DNA of 64,000 nt from Pogonophryne albipinna (lineage: Eukaryota > Chordata > Actinopteri > Perciformes > Artedidraconidae), in the NCBI GenBank assembly GCA_028583405.1, contig CM053248.1, forward strand, positions 21,011,139 to 21,075,138, given 5' to 3'. Position numbers and translations under genes: made by a program. Below are positions 44,761-59,011 of this stretch, one piece after another (position 1 is the stretch's first letter; the number at the start of each line of letters is the position of its first letter). The notes under the pieces were generated by a model. That model saw nothing but the letters and a program-made list of their open reading frames with translations, was not told the origin of the DNA and did not search any database.

Positions 44761-47700
44761 CAAAGTAAGTGAAGTGGTTGGTATATTTAGAATATGAAAA
44801 AAAGCGGGATAATGAGCAATAATGTGTTACATTGTTAGTAGGCTTAGACTATTATTATATAGAAGGGTATTGAGAATGTATCCTTATACTTTTTTTGGGG
44901 GGCGGCTTTATACACATTATAAGTACAGCTGAAGACAAATAGGAGTGAAAGATGGAGAGGGGCTGAACTGTTTTGATTTGCTTAATCCTATAAGCATAAT
45001 AGCTATCTAAACTGCAATAATGATATAAGACCATCAGAATGCCGAATCGGCAACATTATGTTTGGCAACAACTACTGCAACCTCATTATTAACTGAAAAT
45101 GACATCAGTACCACACATGTCAATTAATACTGATTGGTACAGTAAATCCATGACAAAACTTGAACCGTCAGCAAATGGCTTTAGCGAATGGCCTTTGCTT
45201 CAAACTGCGTGCAGCCAAACTGGGACAAGCTGTTTGAGGTACTCCGTTTCACCTCCCATCACTTTCCTAATATTGTTTCCCATCGCAACTCGACAACAAA
45301 ACCTCAAAAAATGAGACAATTAATTAATTTGTCACCAAGCAATGACAGGTCAACGGGGCACGGAAAGCTCTGAAAGGAAAATGATCTAATCCACTTCGCT
45401 TTGTAAAGCCTCACAAGACAATATTTACTAATTTGCAGAATCGATACCACTAGCAGAAGATGACAAGAAAAAGAGAGAGAAAGAGAGTTGAGATTTGTTA
45501 TCCAAAAATGACACTCCATTTACATTTGCTCCATCCAAACATCAACACTGTCTGACAGGCCAACGGTACGACCAGCTTCTAATGGCAGCCGCCCCAGTTT
45601 GGATACAGAGACCTCTGCATGACCGCACTCTGCATGCAAAGACTTCCGTCTCTCACCTCCACATAATCCCACACAGCTGAATCCAGTCACCGGGAGACCT
45701 CTGATAACACTGGTCGACGGAGCTAAAAATAATTCCACAGGATTAAATCGTGGCTGTTATAAAATCAAGATGAGTGTGTGAGTTTGGGCATGTCCATTTT
45801 TAATCACTGCAATCAAAACCATCAGCGGCGTGAAGTGGACTTCAGCAGTGCACTTTTTGACCCTCTTTTCATGTGTCCTCTTGCCTTGTTTCCATAAACC
45901 AATCCTTCTTGATCGGAATCATTTCATTTAGTTTCCTGTTTGGGTATCTGGCCTGCTGTGTTAACCACTACAATTACTCAAAGAGTGTTGTTGCGAATGT
46001 ATTGGAAAAGCTTGTGGAGGATGAGAGCAGGAGAAGGGGGAATGGCTGATGGTATGACGGAGGTGCGTAAACTGATGATTCGGTTGTTGCCTGGGAAAGT
46101 ACAACAAACAGACCAGTGGAAAAAAATCTCGCAGACAAAACCTTTCGAAATACCAGCCGAAGTGTTCTATGATGAAAAGGTGTTAAACCTTGGCTTTCGT
46201 TGTAGAGGGAATATTTGGAAAGTGGACATGGAAAATGGGCAGTATTTTCCACTCAGCTATCACACCTGATTTATTTGAGATATTCCTGGAAGGTCTTGCC
46301 ACTGCTGCTGTCTCTGCCTACCCACGCGAAGGCCGGACTTCAGACTCGCCAGGCGCCCTTAATCACAAACCACGCAAACACTTCTGACTGATCTGAGGCT
46401 GCGGCATTATATTTCCAGATATTGACATAACCGCAAGAGGAAACAGTTATGATTGAAAATAATAATACAATTTACAGAAGAGGGGGGGGGGAAGCTGCCA
46501 AATGAGACCCAGCTGGAATGTCAGTGGTGTGGTCCACAGTGGGCTGCTGCTGTAAATGCAGTGTGGTCAGAGAGGTGGGGGTAGAAACAAATATGTGTGG
46601 TGTGCAACCCAGCCCTGGTGCTCTGATCTGCAGTATCAATAATACATAACATTTTTGGTCCCCTATGATGCATCTTAAATCAAACTAATTCATCACTTTG
46701 TCCACAGCATGGACAACTAGTGCAAAAAGAAAACTAGTCAAAGACATGAGAAATGATCAGCTCAGATCAAGTTTGTATGCCTGCAGAAAACAGATGAACA
46801 TCAGTACTTCATGTTTTTCATTCATGACTAATGTTATTGTTAACCCGACAATGGTCACAGTAGTAGAAATGTACTAGTCATATACCAATACCTGTGATTC
46901 CACAATTCTTTATACCAGATTCAATAACAGAATAAAAAGAAAAGAAATATCATAAATCCCTTATTATTAAATGTAAACTCCTTTATCACTCTCTGCATAC
47001 TGTTTTCTGTACATTATTTAAACTGGCCTCTCTGATGTCTATTTGATTTGAAATATTTTTCCAACCCTAACCCTACTGTATATAATTTCTTGCCAAAAAC
47101 AAATTTTTCAATATTACTTTTGAACAAATCAAATTGGATATGTCACAATTTACCTTCACCAAACTCTATTTGACTAAATCAAGCTTGAATGGATAATAAT
47201 GTTACTCAATGCAACTTCTGTTAGCATTAGCTGTTAGCTCCCTAATTTAGCTAAGCTTGATTTTGCTGCCTACAGACTGCTAACAGCTAACGTAACTAGC
47301 TCTCCTCCTGCCGAATTGAACACAGATTTGCGGTCAACAACCAGTGACACTGGCATCTATTTTGAATTGCTTTGTGAAGATCTGAGTAATGTGTTATCCT
47401 TTCAAATCCACCTCAGGTGTTGTCAATCTTCTCAGTCACACCAGCGAACGTTCAGAGGGAGCAAATGTTCCTTTGACAAATGTCCAGGTTATTGTAAAAA
47501 AAAAAAAAAAGACTTGTGTCAGTCTATTTTTAATCAACCAATCATAATCTGGACAATGAAACTTGTCTGGTTTCCTGAGACCAATTATGTAAATGTTCCC
47601 TTGATAAAAAAATAAATAATTCATGGTCCACATCCTTGGGTCTTAAGTGTTCTGAATGTGTGAGATGAGTCAGCCGCACCCAGTGTACAACAAGGTTTTC

Positions 47701-48891
47701 ATGTGCTACTCCAACTTCTTAAAAAAGCAACCAGTAAGAAACTTAGAGGAAATATCTTACTTTATTGTAGGGGATCGTTTTTTTCATCATTGGTATCAAT
47801 CGTTATAAATACCTAAGTAGCCTCTCACTTTATTGTTACAGTAGGGTGGCACTGGTTACTTTTGGGTGTTACCATTTTTTTCCTTCATCACTCGTCAAGG
47901 AAGGAAGCAGTTTCATGGTATCAGAAATAAAAAGAAAATATGGGCATTGATTCCCAATGCGACTCTGCACTGCGCCCTGGGAAGTGACGAGTGGTCCATT
48001 GTCCTGATAGATGAGTTGGTTCCTGAACAACATGACCTCGTTCCCTCCCTGGGGAGGGGCCTAGAGCAGAACCTAAGGGGGTACAACCCACAACTTATTG
48101 AGCTTAATGTATAAAAGTCATCATAACTAACATGGCTTTACACATTCTTCAAAGGGTTGAAATGAGGAATTTATTAGAAGAACATAGATGATTTTACATC
48201 TGGCTTTTAAAGCACATCGATTGTGCCAATGTGGTTGGTTTTCAGTTAAAGATTGCGGCCGATGAAGAGTCCATCAGGCCCGGATGCAGTTTCACAGAGG
48301 CTGCTCTTAGTGGTTCAGTGCTCGTTCAGTGCAGAGCATTATCACTGATGGCCCCAGGGACTGGGTCATTGACCTGCTTTGGCTTCTCCCCAGGGTAAAC
48401 CTGTTCAGGAGCTCTGTGACATCCCAGGAGGACGAGCAGCATGTGCAGCTGGGGGCACGTGTTGCCAACATAAGCACTTTTCACACATCTCTATCATTGA
48501 GCTATCATCACATGTGACATAGTGCGTCAATATTCTATATTATATTCAACACATAACGTTAATAAACTGTACAGTTAGCAAGTGAATAGAATAACTGCTG
48601 TGGTTTGCATGAATTTTGAGCAGATTATGTCCTGTGAATGTCAATTCAGTGTTTTCCATTTCTTGGCTCTGGTTGTTTATTTTAAAATATATCCATCAAT
48701 AATCTAAACATTAAACATAATTAATTTAATTAAGTTGTCTTCTCAGAAACAAATGTATTTCTGTGATATAGGCCAAATGTATATATAAAAAAATAAAACA
48801 ACTTATTACACCCATTCAAATCTAGAAGGCCACTTGACCACTGTGAAGCTTTGGCTTTGTAAAGATCTTTATAATATACAGGGTGTATTCC
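44761..48891. other. No gene recognised
   Basis: 4.1 kb without convincing genes. The 110-codon frame at 45940-46269 and those near 45099-45738 lack family motifs. A 15-bp A run lies at about 47497. About 47270-47340 resembles 630-690. Confidence 0.5.
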
Positions 48892-49690
48892 TTTTTAGGG
48901 GCTGTATTATACTTATTTTCAGGTTCATATTTTTGTTTTCTGTGCTTCTACTGGGACATGTCTCCATGCTTTAATGTTCCAAAAGCTCTTTATTTTTCTC
49001 ATACTGCCTGTGCTGCAGCACCTCTTTTCACCCTCTGGGTGTTTCTCAATGTCGAGGAAGCTTGCTTGGTTGCACATGTACCTCCGAGTCAGTTGCTTCA
49101 GAAGCGAGGCAAGAATCCTTCCTATAACGAATAATTGTGGAACAGGCTAACAGGTGTGCAGGTGTACGTCATATGCGAGGCCCCGCCTTAAATGGAGCGT
49201 GATTTCTGCCAAAGATTTGGAAATTGGTGCGTGCGCAAAGCATTGTGGGGATTTTAAGACCACGGAGTCTACACATGTGCAGCCTAAGTACGCCGGCCTC
49301 GGTAGAATTCCAAGTGTCCTGGACATTGGAACAGTCCTTCGGCGGGACTCGATGGCATAGTATCCTTGAAATAGTTGCTCTGGAGCAGCTTTCCTCGACA
49401 TTGAGAAACACCCTATGTCTGAAACCAGAGCCCAGTCTGCTCTGATTGGTGAGCTGACCCGCTCTCTCATATCACGTAATGTGTTGGAGCGCTAGCCAAA
49501 AGAAGTGCGTAACATAGAAATGTCACTATTTTACTGAAGTAAACAAAGGAGTCCAATGTAGGCGCTTCAGGCAGGGGGGAAGCAAATACTTGAAAACACA
49601 GGGATTCAAGCCTTTGCAGAGCATTCACATGCACAAAAACCTATATCACAATCCATGTGAGGGAAAAACTTAAAAAGCATAATAAATAAA
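48892..49690. mobile_element. TTAAAGGGGCCC-family element with nested MITE
   Basis: The left end TTTTTAGGGGCTGTATTATA leads into TTCTACTGGGACATGTCTCC, AAGCTCTTTATTTTTCTCAT and the TCTGAAACCAGAGCCCAG block. The far part keeps AGCCTTTGCAGAGCATTCAC, CAAAAACCTATAT and AAAAAGCATAAT. The element at 49037-49413 interrupts it between CACCCTCT and GTCTGAAACC. Confidence 0.7.
49037..49413. mobile_element. GGGTGTTTCTCAATG-ended MITE, 377 bp
   Basis: The left end GGGTGTTTCTCAATGTCGAG and the right end CTCGACATTGAGAAACACCC are perfect complements, continued by GAAGC and GCTTTC. The flanks are TCT and TAT, so a 3-bp duplication is only approximate. TTCTCAAT is shared with the tips of the 14595 element. 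Confidence 0.85.
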
Positions 49691-50929
49691 TCAGTTATAA
49701 GTGAAAAACCAACAATATGAATAAAAACAGTAGTGATTGGAGATGAATTTGCTGGGCTTAAGTGTGCATAACACTGATAAATGAAGCAGTCCTCCTCACC
49801 TTACCCGAGGTGCTGTTTTTAATAATTTGAAGGGGGAACAAGTTGACTTCACTAAAGCAGCTCCCCGGTATCTAAAACATGATTCATGATGTCCGTACAC
49901 ACAGTTAACGACACACAGCAGTGGCCAAGCGGAAAAAGCAGCCCCTTTTTTCCAGATAGAAATGGGAAATCAACTTACGACCTGAAACAGCTGAGGGAAA
50001 GAAAGTAAAGATGAGGAGGAGAGGAAACACAAATAAACAAAGCAACAACTGTAGTCACAGTGACATGGAGGACAAAATCATCACAGTTGGTGGGGTCTTC
50101 ATCGCAGTTTTAATACTTGTATCTGGCAACGCTGTCGATGAATGATGAGTTATTGATTGAAGCATCAAAGGTCTTTTTATTAGAGCCCACTGATCAAGAC
50201 AAAATTATAGCACAAGCCATTGTGTGTGTCTTCGTCTTCATTTTTGATTCATATATCAAGTCATGATTATACTATAAGGACATTTGAAGCAGTGCAATAC
50301 TATCGTGATAGTGTATAACTATCATGTTATTCTCAACCAAAAAATTACAAGATGCTGGTGGCGTGGAAAAGAAGTTAACAGTTTGTCAGAAGGTTCTTAC
50401 CTCTGTGAACCCCAAATATCTTTGCACATAATTCAATGGCGAACAATCCAATATTTGTTTAGATATTTTAGTCCGGACAGGGTTGGTTCAGTGACCAACA
50501 TTTCGACATTGGCATCTGTAGAGCCGAGCTGCAAACGTAGCTAAAACCTCCCAGATGTAACTACTTTTCTATGAGTAACCACACAGCCATGGAATGGACT
50601 TAGGTATTGGTTTACTTTACTGATTCTCTACTGCTCAAAGACAGTGGTGGGCACACAATCATTTGCAGCATAGTTCATGATCTCACCCAATTCCCCAGAG
50701 AGTGCAGTGATATTCCTTTGCATGTAAGTATAGCATATATTTTTTGTACAGTTTTAATACCTGCCAATCAAATGAAGACTATTTAATTACAATTAAATCG
50801 GCATTGAATGTCAACCTCTTTACTTTAATGTCCGAATATTCTTTAAAACTTGGGATCAGACTATAAGGAGAATTGAGGAGGTTATGTATTCCGTTCAATA
50901 TGTTGGAATGGTCTTTTGTCTGTTTGTCC
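49691..50929. other. No gene recognised
   Basis: No feature supported. Confidence 0.5.
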
Positions 50930-51095
50930 AGTAGGACTCTGGAAAAACCACTTGCCAGATTTCTATGAAATTTGTGTAGCACGTGCCAAGGAAGAACCCA
51001 TTAAATATTGGAACGGATCTGAATCACAGGGCGGATACACCCTTTATTTTGCACTTATGGGAAAGGCTTTGGCGGAGGTCTATGCTCTTCTAGTT
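50930..51095 (+). repeat. Dispersed repeat fragment
   Basis: CCAAGGAAGAACCCATTAAA, ACGGATCTGAATCACAGGGC and TTTGGCGGAGGTCTATGCTC match, from memory, a phrase set widespread in fish and amphibian genomic repeats. The class is not assigned. Confidence 0.45.
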
Positions 51096-53271
51096 TTGAC
51101 ATGCAGTCAGCTGATGTCTGAGCTCGAGACAGTGTGTATCCAAAGTTACAATTGAATTTCTTTTTTTCCAGTTTTTAAGGTGTTTTATCAGGACTTTTAC
51201 GAGGTGTCGGTGTTGGACTGAAGTTGGTTTTCATTTGAGACTTTATTTCAAAGTAGCCATTGATCGGGATCACAATTATGATCAGATACTAAATACATAC
51301 CAAACAGTCTGTTGTATTCTTGCATTGTCTTTTGTGCCATTGTTCTCTTTGTCATCCGTCTAACTTTGTATAATCTCTTTTTGTTTTTTGTGTACTTGTC
51401 TTTTTTTGTCCTGTAATAACTGACACAATAAATAAATAAATAAGAAGTGGCAGGAAGAATCATTGTGTCACTCATTCTTTCAATTGTTTCAAATCCGACA
51501 GCCGAGCAGGGAACATTTACAATGTATCCTCACTTATGTAATTGTGGTAAATTCTTCAGTGTAACAGCGGGCATGTGCTTGGACTCTGATCTGATTTAAA
51601 CTGATTTATTGGAATTGAGCAATGACTCAGATTTTCCTTCATGTGCGAGAGATCTACACTACTTCCTTTGCTAAAGGGTGGTCTTGTGTGTTGTGCAAAT
51701 CCATTTGATTGCTTAGAAGGTTCCATGGCTTCCACCCAGATATAGCTGGATGTATTCCTCTGTTTAAACATAATTATTATGATGTAAAGTCTGCTCAGCT
51801 AGTACAAAGCAAGAATGTCACCGGCTTCAGATCTCAGGTCATGTTCCTCATGACTGATGTGATTTTGTCACATGTCTGGGACGGTTCCAGGAAGAGGTTC
51901 CGAGGCAACATCAGATCAAACAGCGCCCGTGCCGCAGGTAAATAATCATTGTCCATTTGGAGAATACAGGCCAGTAGGATATGGCCAGCAGGACTGGAAC
52001 TGAATGCGAAGCTCAGCTGTTAGGGCCTCGGCCTCTTCGGTCTGGGGGGTAGGTGAGCAGGGAAAAAGGTCAGTGCCAGGGGCCAAATCCATTCTTCTGG
52101 CCCCTCTCTTCAGGGGCTGTTGTCAAGCCTCAGGTTAGGCAACTGTATCAACACTATCTGGGGCTCCGTGTGGTCTCTGAAGAGTCACCAGAGCCGACTG
52201 TGCACATCGAGCAAACACGGGGACAAACAGCAGACGCTGAATAACTAAAGCCCTCGGGGGGGCAGCTTGTCGGGGTTGCGAGTGGAGGTCAGAATTTGCT
52301 GGAATGAATGCTTCAAATGCAGACAGCAGAGAAGTGCACGCATGCAGACTTGGTGTATCTTGGCAATGGTGCAAATACAGTCAACGTTCATAATATTATT
52401 GATAGGGAGAGAAGCAAGACATTCTTAGCAATACAGAAAGAAACCAGTTAAGAAATTACTAAGAATGTAATTGGAATTATTATGTCCTAATGTCAGTTAA
52501 AGTTAAAGGATGATTTTCAAAGACTTTAAAGTCAACGTTCATCACCATGGCCCTTTTGTTGTAATGCCATTCGTAGAGTTGATGTCTGTAGTTGACCCAA
52601 CATAATTGGGAAGTGGTGTTTTTATTGTAAGCATTACTGTTGTAGCTCCATATGTTCAAAAGAATGTATGTCATCACGGGCACTATGGTGGCAATAGAAA
52701 TGGCATGTTGGCCTTTGCTGGTAAACACAGTCACAATGACATGACAAGCACCGGGTGTGTTATGGCAACACACTGATCAGCGTGCAGCATTGGTCATCTA
52801 CTGCAAATGTATTTGGAAACCCTCATCTGACGATTTAGTTGTGCGTTAAGTGTAGTACATGTTAACATCACAGTGGAATGTTCAGTAGATAAATTGAGAG
52901 GGTTACTGTCAATACCTGCATTTATATGATTGATTGAGGATTGACTCGTATCAAAGTATTTTCTGCTCCTCTCATGTTTCGTCATTTCTAAGAGAAAGAT
53001 ATCTTAAACATTAGCTTTGTGCTCAGTAAAGTTTTTTAAGTAAAAAAAAATATGGTTGTGCTTGGGAGGAGCCTTTTAAGTGGCACAGACAAGGAAGCTG
53101 ATCACAAAAGAAACAGATTTTTACACCGTTGAACACTAGAATCATGAAGTCCTCTACTCTAGCATTACACGTCTATCCCTTTGGGGCTAGAATTACAGTG
53201 GAAAAGCTAGTAAAAAACCTTCAGGGCTGATCAGTACAGCCTATGCGGAAGGGTAAATAGTGCAGTTCTTC
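51096..53271. other. No gene recognised
   Basis: An AATAAATAAATAAATA run at about 51427 may be a retroelement tail. Otherwise no supported feature. Confidence 0.5.
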
Positions 53272-53306
53272 AAAAAGCTATATAAATAAACATTGATTGA
53301 TTGATT
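53272..53306 (+). repeat. L2-type retroelement 3' tail
   Basis: AAAAAGCTATATAAATAAAC followed by ATTGATTGATTGATT is the characteristic 3' terminus with short tandem repeats. No body is recognisable upstream. Confidence 0.6.
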
Positions 53307-55002
53307 CAAATGGCCACTTGAGGTTTGCTCCAACGGTGAGACAATTTCCCAAAAACCCATATTGAAATACCCATCTTTAGAGCCTAATACGCAAAACGTT
53401 TTTGTGTGACAGGTGGGTGCCACATCTCAGATTGCTTACCGCTTGCTGTGTTGTCTGTTGTGTCAACCTGGATGTCTCAATTTCACCTACGATGCCCATT
53501 GTTGGATTGGCCAGGATACGGCTTTAGCTGCCAAATTTAAGCTCCACAATGGCTCTTTAAAATACCTATAGGTGTCCTCAATTTCTGCAGTCTTTGTGTG
53601 AAAATATGTTATGGCAAGTTCAATTGATGTAGTGAGTCAAGCGTAAAGACTTCAGGTTGAGTTTAAGTATGTTAGCAGATACGATGGCAACATACTGTAC
53701 AGGTCTCCAGAGTCTCTGGAATCTGACTGTTAACATGTCCACTAAACTATGCCTGCTATGTTATACGCCACCATACCTTTTTCACTGTAAGCATGTTACT
53801 GTAACATGCTTAACATTAGCATTTAACTACAGCCTAACAGGGCAGCAAGAATTGAAGCTTTGATTGTATTGGCGTTCAAACGCAAGGTGTATGGCTGTGG
53901 AAGGCTTGTATGAATATATAGGATTTTGTTATATAGTTCATGATTTACGTTGTTGGTTTCTAGTCTTGTCAATTATTTAGACAGTTAAGTCTAAGGCACG
54001 TTGCGATTTGATGTTCCAGGTTTAGTCTACATTTTGCAGCTCTACCTCACACCCTTCAGCTCTTCAGGCTGCACTTGGCCAAGATTGACATAAAAGTGCC
54101 AACGCAAGCTATTGACTTCCTACTGTTCAGATCTCATGTCATGAATCAGCAGCAATGATCCTGTGCAGTCTTTTGGATCTGTCCTTACCAGAAGCTCTTG
54201 TGTTTGAGAGTGTCTCGTTTAAGTCTCAGACCTCCGATGGATCGGGGCCCAGAGGCCTGCCGTGACCCCAGGATGTACAGCAGGAGCTGCAGCAGAGCTT
54301 TTGGCAGTGCCTGCGGTTCCTGTGCAACTGTTTGCTAATGACCTTTACAGCTGTGAGATCAGGAGGAAATGTGTTGAATAACGTAACAAGGCCGGCCAGA
54401 CTTTCTTTCTCTGACTTAGATTCAAAACGTTTTTTGTTCTAAGAGTTATATTTTTTATTGTCTCATTGTCAGGGTCTTTAAAAGCGTTTCTAAATGTAAT
54501 AGATCACATGTTGTGCTTATTTTATGACTCCCCATAGCCAGTCTTGGACATGACAATAATCTGGCCAAATATCAGGCCTTTTTCTTGGAAGCTGTACACA
54601 GACATAACATTTACATGGACTGCAATATTTCCATTATTAACTTGATTAAGACAACACCCTGAATGAGAAACTAATGGAAACAGAATTTACATCAATGAAT
54701 GGAATGAATTACAAACACTCTTAATCAAAAAATAAATCATTGAAGTTTTTATTAGGCCACAAACAGCAAACTGCAATGCTTGTGGGACTTTTATTACTAC
54801 GTGGTGCACGTTATAAGCAGTTTCAGGACAGGAAACAAAACTGTCAAAAGTGCTGTGAGTCAACAGTAGCCTACTCTTATTTAACGGGTCAAACCACAGT
54901 GCAAAAATAGACACAAGGTGGTATACCACGGCAGCAGAATGACATAAAATACGGTTTGGAGTGCTGGAACATTTAATGACCTAAGGAGGCAGCACCAGTA
55001 TG
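53307..55002. other. No gene recognised
   Basis: No feature supported. Short open frames carry no motif. Confidence 0.5.
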
Positions 55003-56062
55003 TTGGCCCTATTTTAGTATGATTTCTTAGGGTTTCCCTTTCCTGTAGTGTCTTATATAGGTTTTTGTGCATGTAAATGGCCTGAAGCAGCAGTTGACCA
55101 ATAACAACAGATGATCAGCTAACCAATCAGATCAGACTGGGCTCTGGGTTCAGACAGAGGGTGAAAAGAGGTTCTGCAGAAATATGTATGAGAAAAATGA
55201 AGACCATTTTGAACCTTAAAGGTCCCATGTCATGCTTTTCTGGTTATTACCCGTCCCCTTGTGTGTTATGAAGGTTTTTCTGCATGTAAACGGTCTGCAG
55301 AGTCACAAACCCTCAAAGTACACCCTGTAGCGAGTAAAACTCTAACACAGAAAATACCTGTCTATGCTGCCCCAAAACGCCTCGTTGGACATTTCTCATT
55401 TTCCATTGTTTGCTTCCTCGGTTCTGTGGCGTGTGAAATCAATCAACAACAAATGACCGGATTGGCCCAAATGGACCAATCCGCGGAGCACCTCACACAC
55501 CAGGATCCCTTGGCTAACTAACAGGGAGTCCCATTGACTTGCATAGAGCTCCCTGAACGCTGGTAATAGACGAGTTGGGATGACGGAGAAATGCTCTCCG
55601 CAGACCCATTCTCACAGCGTTATAAACCTTTTTCTTACTCAATATCAAGCCACACTTATTGTTTTTACTTCGGCTGTGAGTGTTTGTGTGTGCTCAGGAT
55701 GAGTTTTCGCTTGTTCACGCTGTATCGCCGACCCGGAAACCTGTCCGCTCCTCGCAGCAACGAGCCTCGCAACGTCCCGACCAATCAGAGCACACTGGGC
55801 TCACAGGGAGGGGGGGGGGGCAGGAGCTCCAACAAGCCGTGTAGGACAGAGAGTGAATCCACAGACTATACAGAGATGCTGTATGAGAAACCAATGTGAG
55901 TTTGGAACATTGCACAGTTTAAATCTATTCTAGTAGACCTCAACAATGGAAATATGATCAGTAGAAATGGCCATGACATGGGACCTTTACAGCATGGAGA
56001 CATGTCACTGTATAAAAATACAAATATGAACCTGAACCTTTGCATAATAGGGCCCCTTTAAG
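55003..56062. mobile_element. TTAAAGGGGCCC-family element with nested MITE
   Basis: The left end GGCCCTATTTTAGTATG leads to GTTTCCCTTTCCTGTAGTGT and TTTTTGTGCATGTAAATGG. The interior has AGACTGGGCTCTGGGTTCAG. The right end is GCATAATAGGGCCCCTTTAA. The element is split by 55220-55986. Confidence 0.75.
55220..55986. mobile_element. AGGTCCCATGTCATG-ended MITE, nested
   Basis: AGGTCCCATGTCATG and its complement CATGACATGGGACCT are the tips, flanked by TTAA on the left and TTAC on the right, a slightly decayed TTAA-type site. Native sequence resumes with AGCATGGAGACATGTCAC, as in the other copies. A related piece of the 18415 fold-back arm (TTCTTACTCAATATCAAGCC) sits inside at about 55632. Confidence 0.8.
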
Positions 56063-58454
56063 ATGAGGTTGATACTCAAATTAAAACTTATGGTTTAAGG
56101 CTTAAACATCTAGCTTGACTTTTGATTATTCTTGTCTCGAAGTACTGCATAAGTTCTGAGGTAACCTTTGGGAAAGGAAACTCTTATTACAATTTATCAT
56201 GGTTGACCTGAACTGATCCGGTACAGTGGATCATACGGGGAATAAAACACAGATCTCAAAGAATCAAAGGGAGAAAAACGTATCCATCCGCACTACAGTA
56301 ATATCATTATCTCTGCACTGTTGCCACAAAAAGCTTTTTTTTACTTCTTTTGATTTCTTCTTTTGATTGAAATGCATCCAGTTGATCTGTCAATGTCAAA
56401 TATTCACCTGCAGTGCTTCACAAAGAGATTTTCAGTGAATCACTTTTAGTAATGGAAAACATTTCATAACAACTTGTTGGTCGGGGGTCACAATTTGGAA
56501 TTAATAGTTCATACCTATTGAACAGAACATCAGGGTGAGGACGCAGACTGACCTAATCAAGTGAACTGTCAACCGAAATGTCCTTAAAATTAAGTCTGAG
56601 TTTGAAATATATCTCAAATAATGTATGCACTGTAATTTCCCCGCATAAACATAACAGTCTGCAATTAAATGGTTGTCTCCTGTGCACTCCACTTCCTCCT
56701 TGGCACATCGGTAACTTTATCAAAAAAGAGAGAGAAAAAAATAAAGTCGGGATAACGGGTTAGTTTCTCATACGCACGCACCCAACTTTTTTTTTTCTCT
56801 CTTTTTTTTTTTTTTCCATGTCCATTTAGGGCTCCGTAGCATTCAACACAACAGGAAGACAAAAGGACAGCAAGGGGTCAGGCAAAGATTAAGGGCAAAA
56901 ACAGGTGTATTACTGCCCTGTTTAGTAAATACTGAGATCCAATCTCTCAGCCTTCCCGTTCCGCTGTCTGTTTGAGGGTAAATACCACCATGTGGCCCTG
57001 CAGAATAAATAAAGAAATGACAAAGCACTTTTGCCTAGGGAGCAGGACTACTGGAATATCAATCCTAAATTAGAAGCTCCCATTGGTCGATATGAAATAT
57101 CCTGTAGTCCTCACTTGCTCAATCTATCATCATACCTCATTATAGAGAAATCCAAACATTCCCGATGTTTGGGTGTTTTTACACCACCAGTCTTGGACTC
57201 ACAGATGTGTATGCTTTGAGCGCCTGGTTGCATGCAAAATGACATAACGTTGACAGCACATGCTCTTGCATTACGTTCCTGTGTTTGGGAGTGTTATTCA
57301 CCGAAGTAGATTACACTTATTTTCCATGCTGCTCATCCCCTGTGATGTATTATCCACCTAATTCAACTGATTATGAAGTCTTGTTTAATGTATTTAATCA
57401 CTGACTTAAGATGAGTCTGATTCCACTTTGCGTCTCGTTGGGTAGCTTTTTGCTAGGAATCCACTTTGAAGTGGAAAGCCTCTTTCCCTGAGTGCACCTT
57501 GCAGAACAGCGCTGGTGGAGGGGACAATGTTTTAGTGACAACAAAGGACAAACATGACATAAACACACAGTCACGCTGCAAGCTATTTGCTGCACCTTGG
57601 AAAGAGTGTGCGTTTCATTAAGGCTATTCGCTCATCGCTTAGATTTTCCTAAAATCAAAAACAAGAAAGGGGTCTTGCGGATTCGGATAAGGATGCTGAA
57701 TTAATCTCCATTAAGAGTTTACTTGGAGGTTAACCCTTACAACCTCCAGAGAATGTGCTCTGTGTAGACATGTAACACACGATACATGTGTAAAATAGCG
57801 GCACAGAGATTTTTCCCACCCAGGTGGGTTGTTTGGATCTTTTTAAATGCCTGTTTTACCTGACTTCCACTTCAAAATGATTACCTCCTGAGAGGAAAAG
57901 AAGGAAACATGGAAAACCTTTACAATGGAAACAAAAATATATGCTCTCGTGTCAATTAACATGTTTGGATTTAACTTAAAAGACATTTTTGATTGAGTTG
58001 CCATTCACTGCGGATGAAACTGGAACTTTGTCGTCTTCATTCAAAGCTTGTTTCTAATTTATTAAGCTTCTCTAACTAGGCCTTATGCGTTGACATCTAT
58101 ATGAATTCAGCAAAGAAATCCCCCACGCAAGAGTTTGATTACCGTACATTAGTAAGAAAATGTCATCACTTACCAACTTGCAGAAAAGATCATCTGATTC
58201 AGAGGTCAGCTTCACAGATGAGTCCCAGGGGCGGATAGTGAAGACAGGAAGTGCATCAGTCCTTCTGTTTCCTCCGAACGTAACTACAACAAGTCGTTGT
58301 CAAAGTGCGACACTTGACTAAATAATAATTTATATTTATTATTTTTCTGAAAACACTGTTTAATGCATAGTATATAGACTATTGGCTTTATTTAATATAA
58401 GGGATATTAAATGTGCAATGGAGGAAGTGGTTTCCAATCAATGAGCTGTACAAT
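56063..58454. other. No gene recognised
   Basis: 2.4 kb without supported features. Poly-T runs occur at about 56790-56815. Confidence 0.5.
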
Positions 58455-59011
58455 GGGCCTCATGCAGCAACTTTCTTTGATACTTAGAATTTAACTTTTA
58501 GTTTTTTACAAAGCATCCAAATCTGCTCCTAGCCATGACAGCTGAATAATGAATCATACCTGATCAGTAATTGTCGTAGTTTTTTTTGCATAGGTAACAC
58601 TAAATAAGGACAGGTGCTTCTGGCACATGTCCAACAATTGGAGAGAAGCCACCAAATAAAAATATTAAAGAATAGGAATGTAATGCAGTTCAGAAACTGC
58701 ATGCATACAATATCATCCATCTATAGATCAATAGTTTAAATTGGATCCATTCACAAGTTGTAACAATTTTTACAACTAATGTTATAATTTCATCGTTATG
58801 ATACTTAATTCAACATGTATATCTTGCCATTTGTTTTATGTTCATTACATTACCTTAGACAAACACTTAGTGGATTGTGAATTGTTACATTTTTATCTCG
58901 ACCACTTGTAAATGTTTCTCCAATCATAGAAGAGAACAAAAGTGGTGAATTGGTGAATACCAACAAAATGATTTGGAAATTAGCCCTTGAGTTGCTTCTT
59001 GCATGAGGCCC
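58455..59011. mobile_element. MITE-like element with GGGCCTCATGCA tips
   Basis: GGGCCTCATGCA at the left and TGCATGAGGCCC at the right are perfect 12-bp inverted ends, about 557 bp apart. GCAACT near the left tip also pairs with AGTTGC near the right. The interior is AT-rich and non-coding. No clear target duplication. Confidence 0.6.

Noticed and set aside
45940..46269. 110-codon plus-strand frame
   Set aside because: No family motif, no matching exon neighbours, and an antisense frame of similar length over the same interval.
48200..48520. Possible host exon (GTGACATCCCAGGAGGACG and neighbouring text)
   Set aside because: Neither flanking splice sites nor a recognisable protein could be supported.
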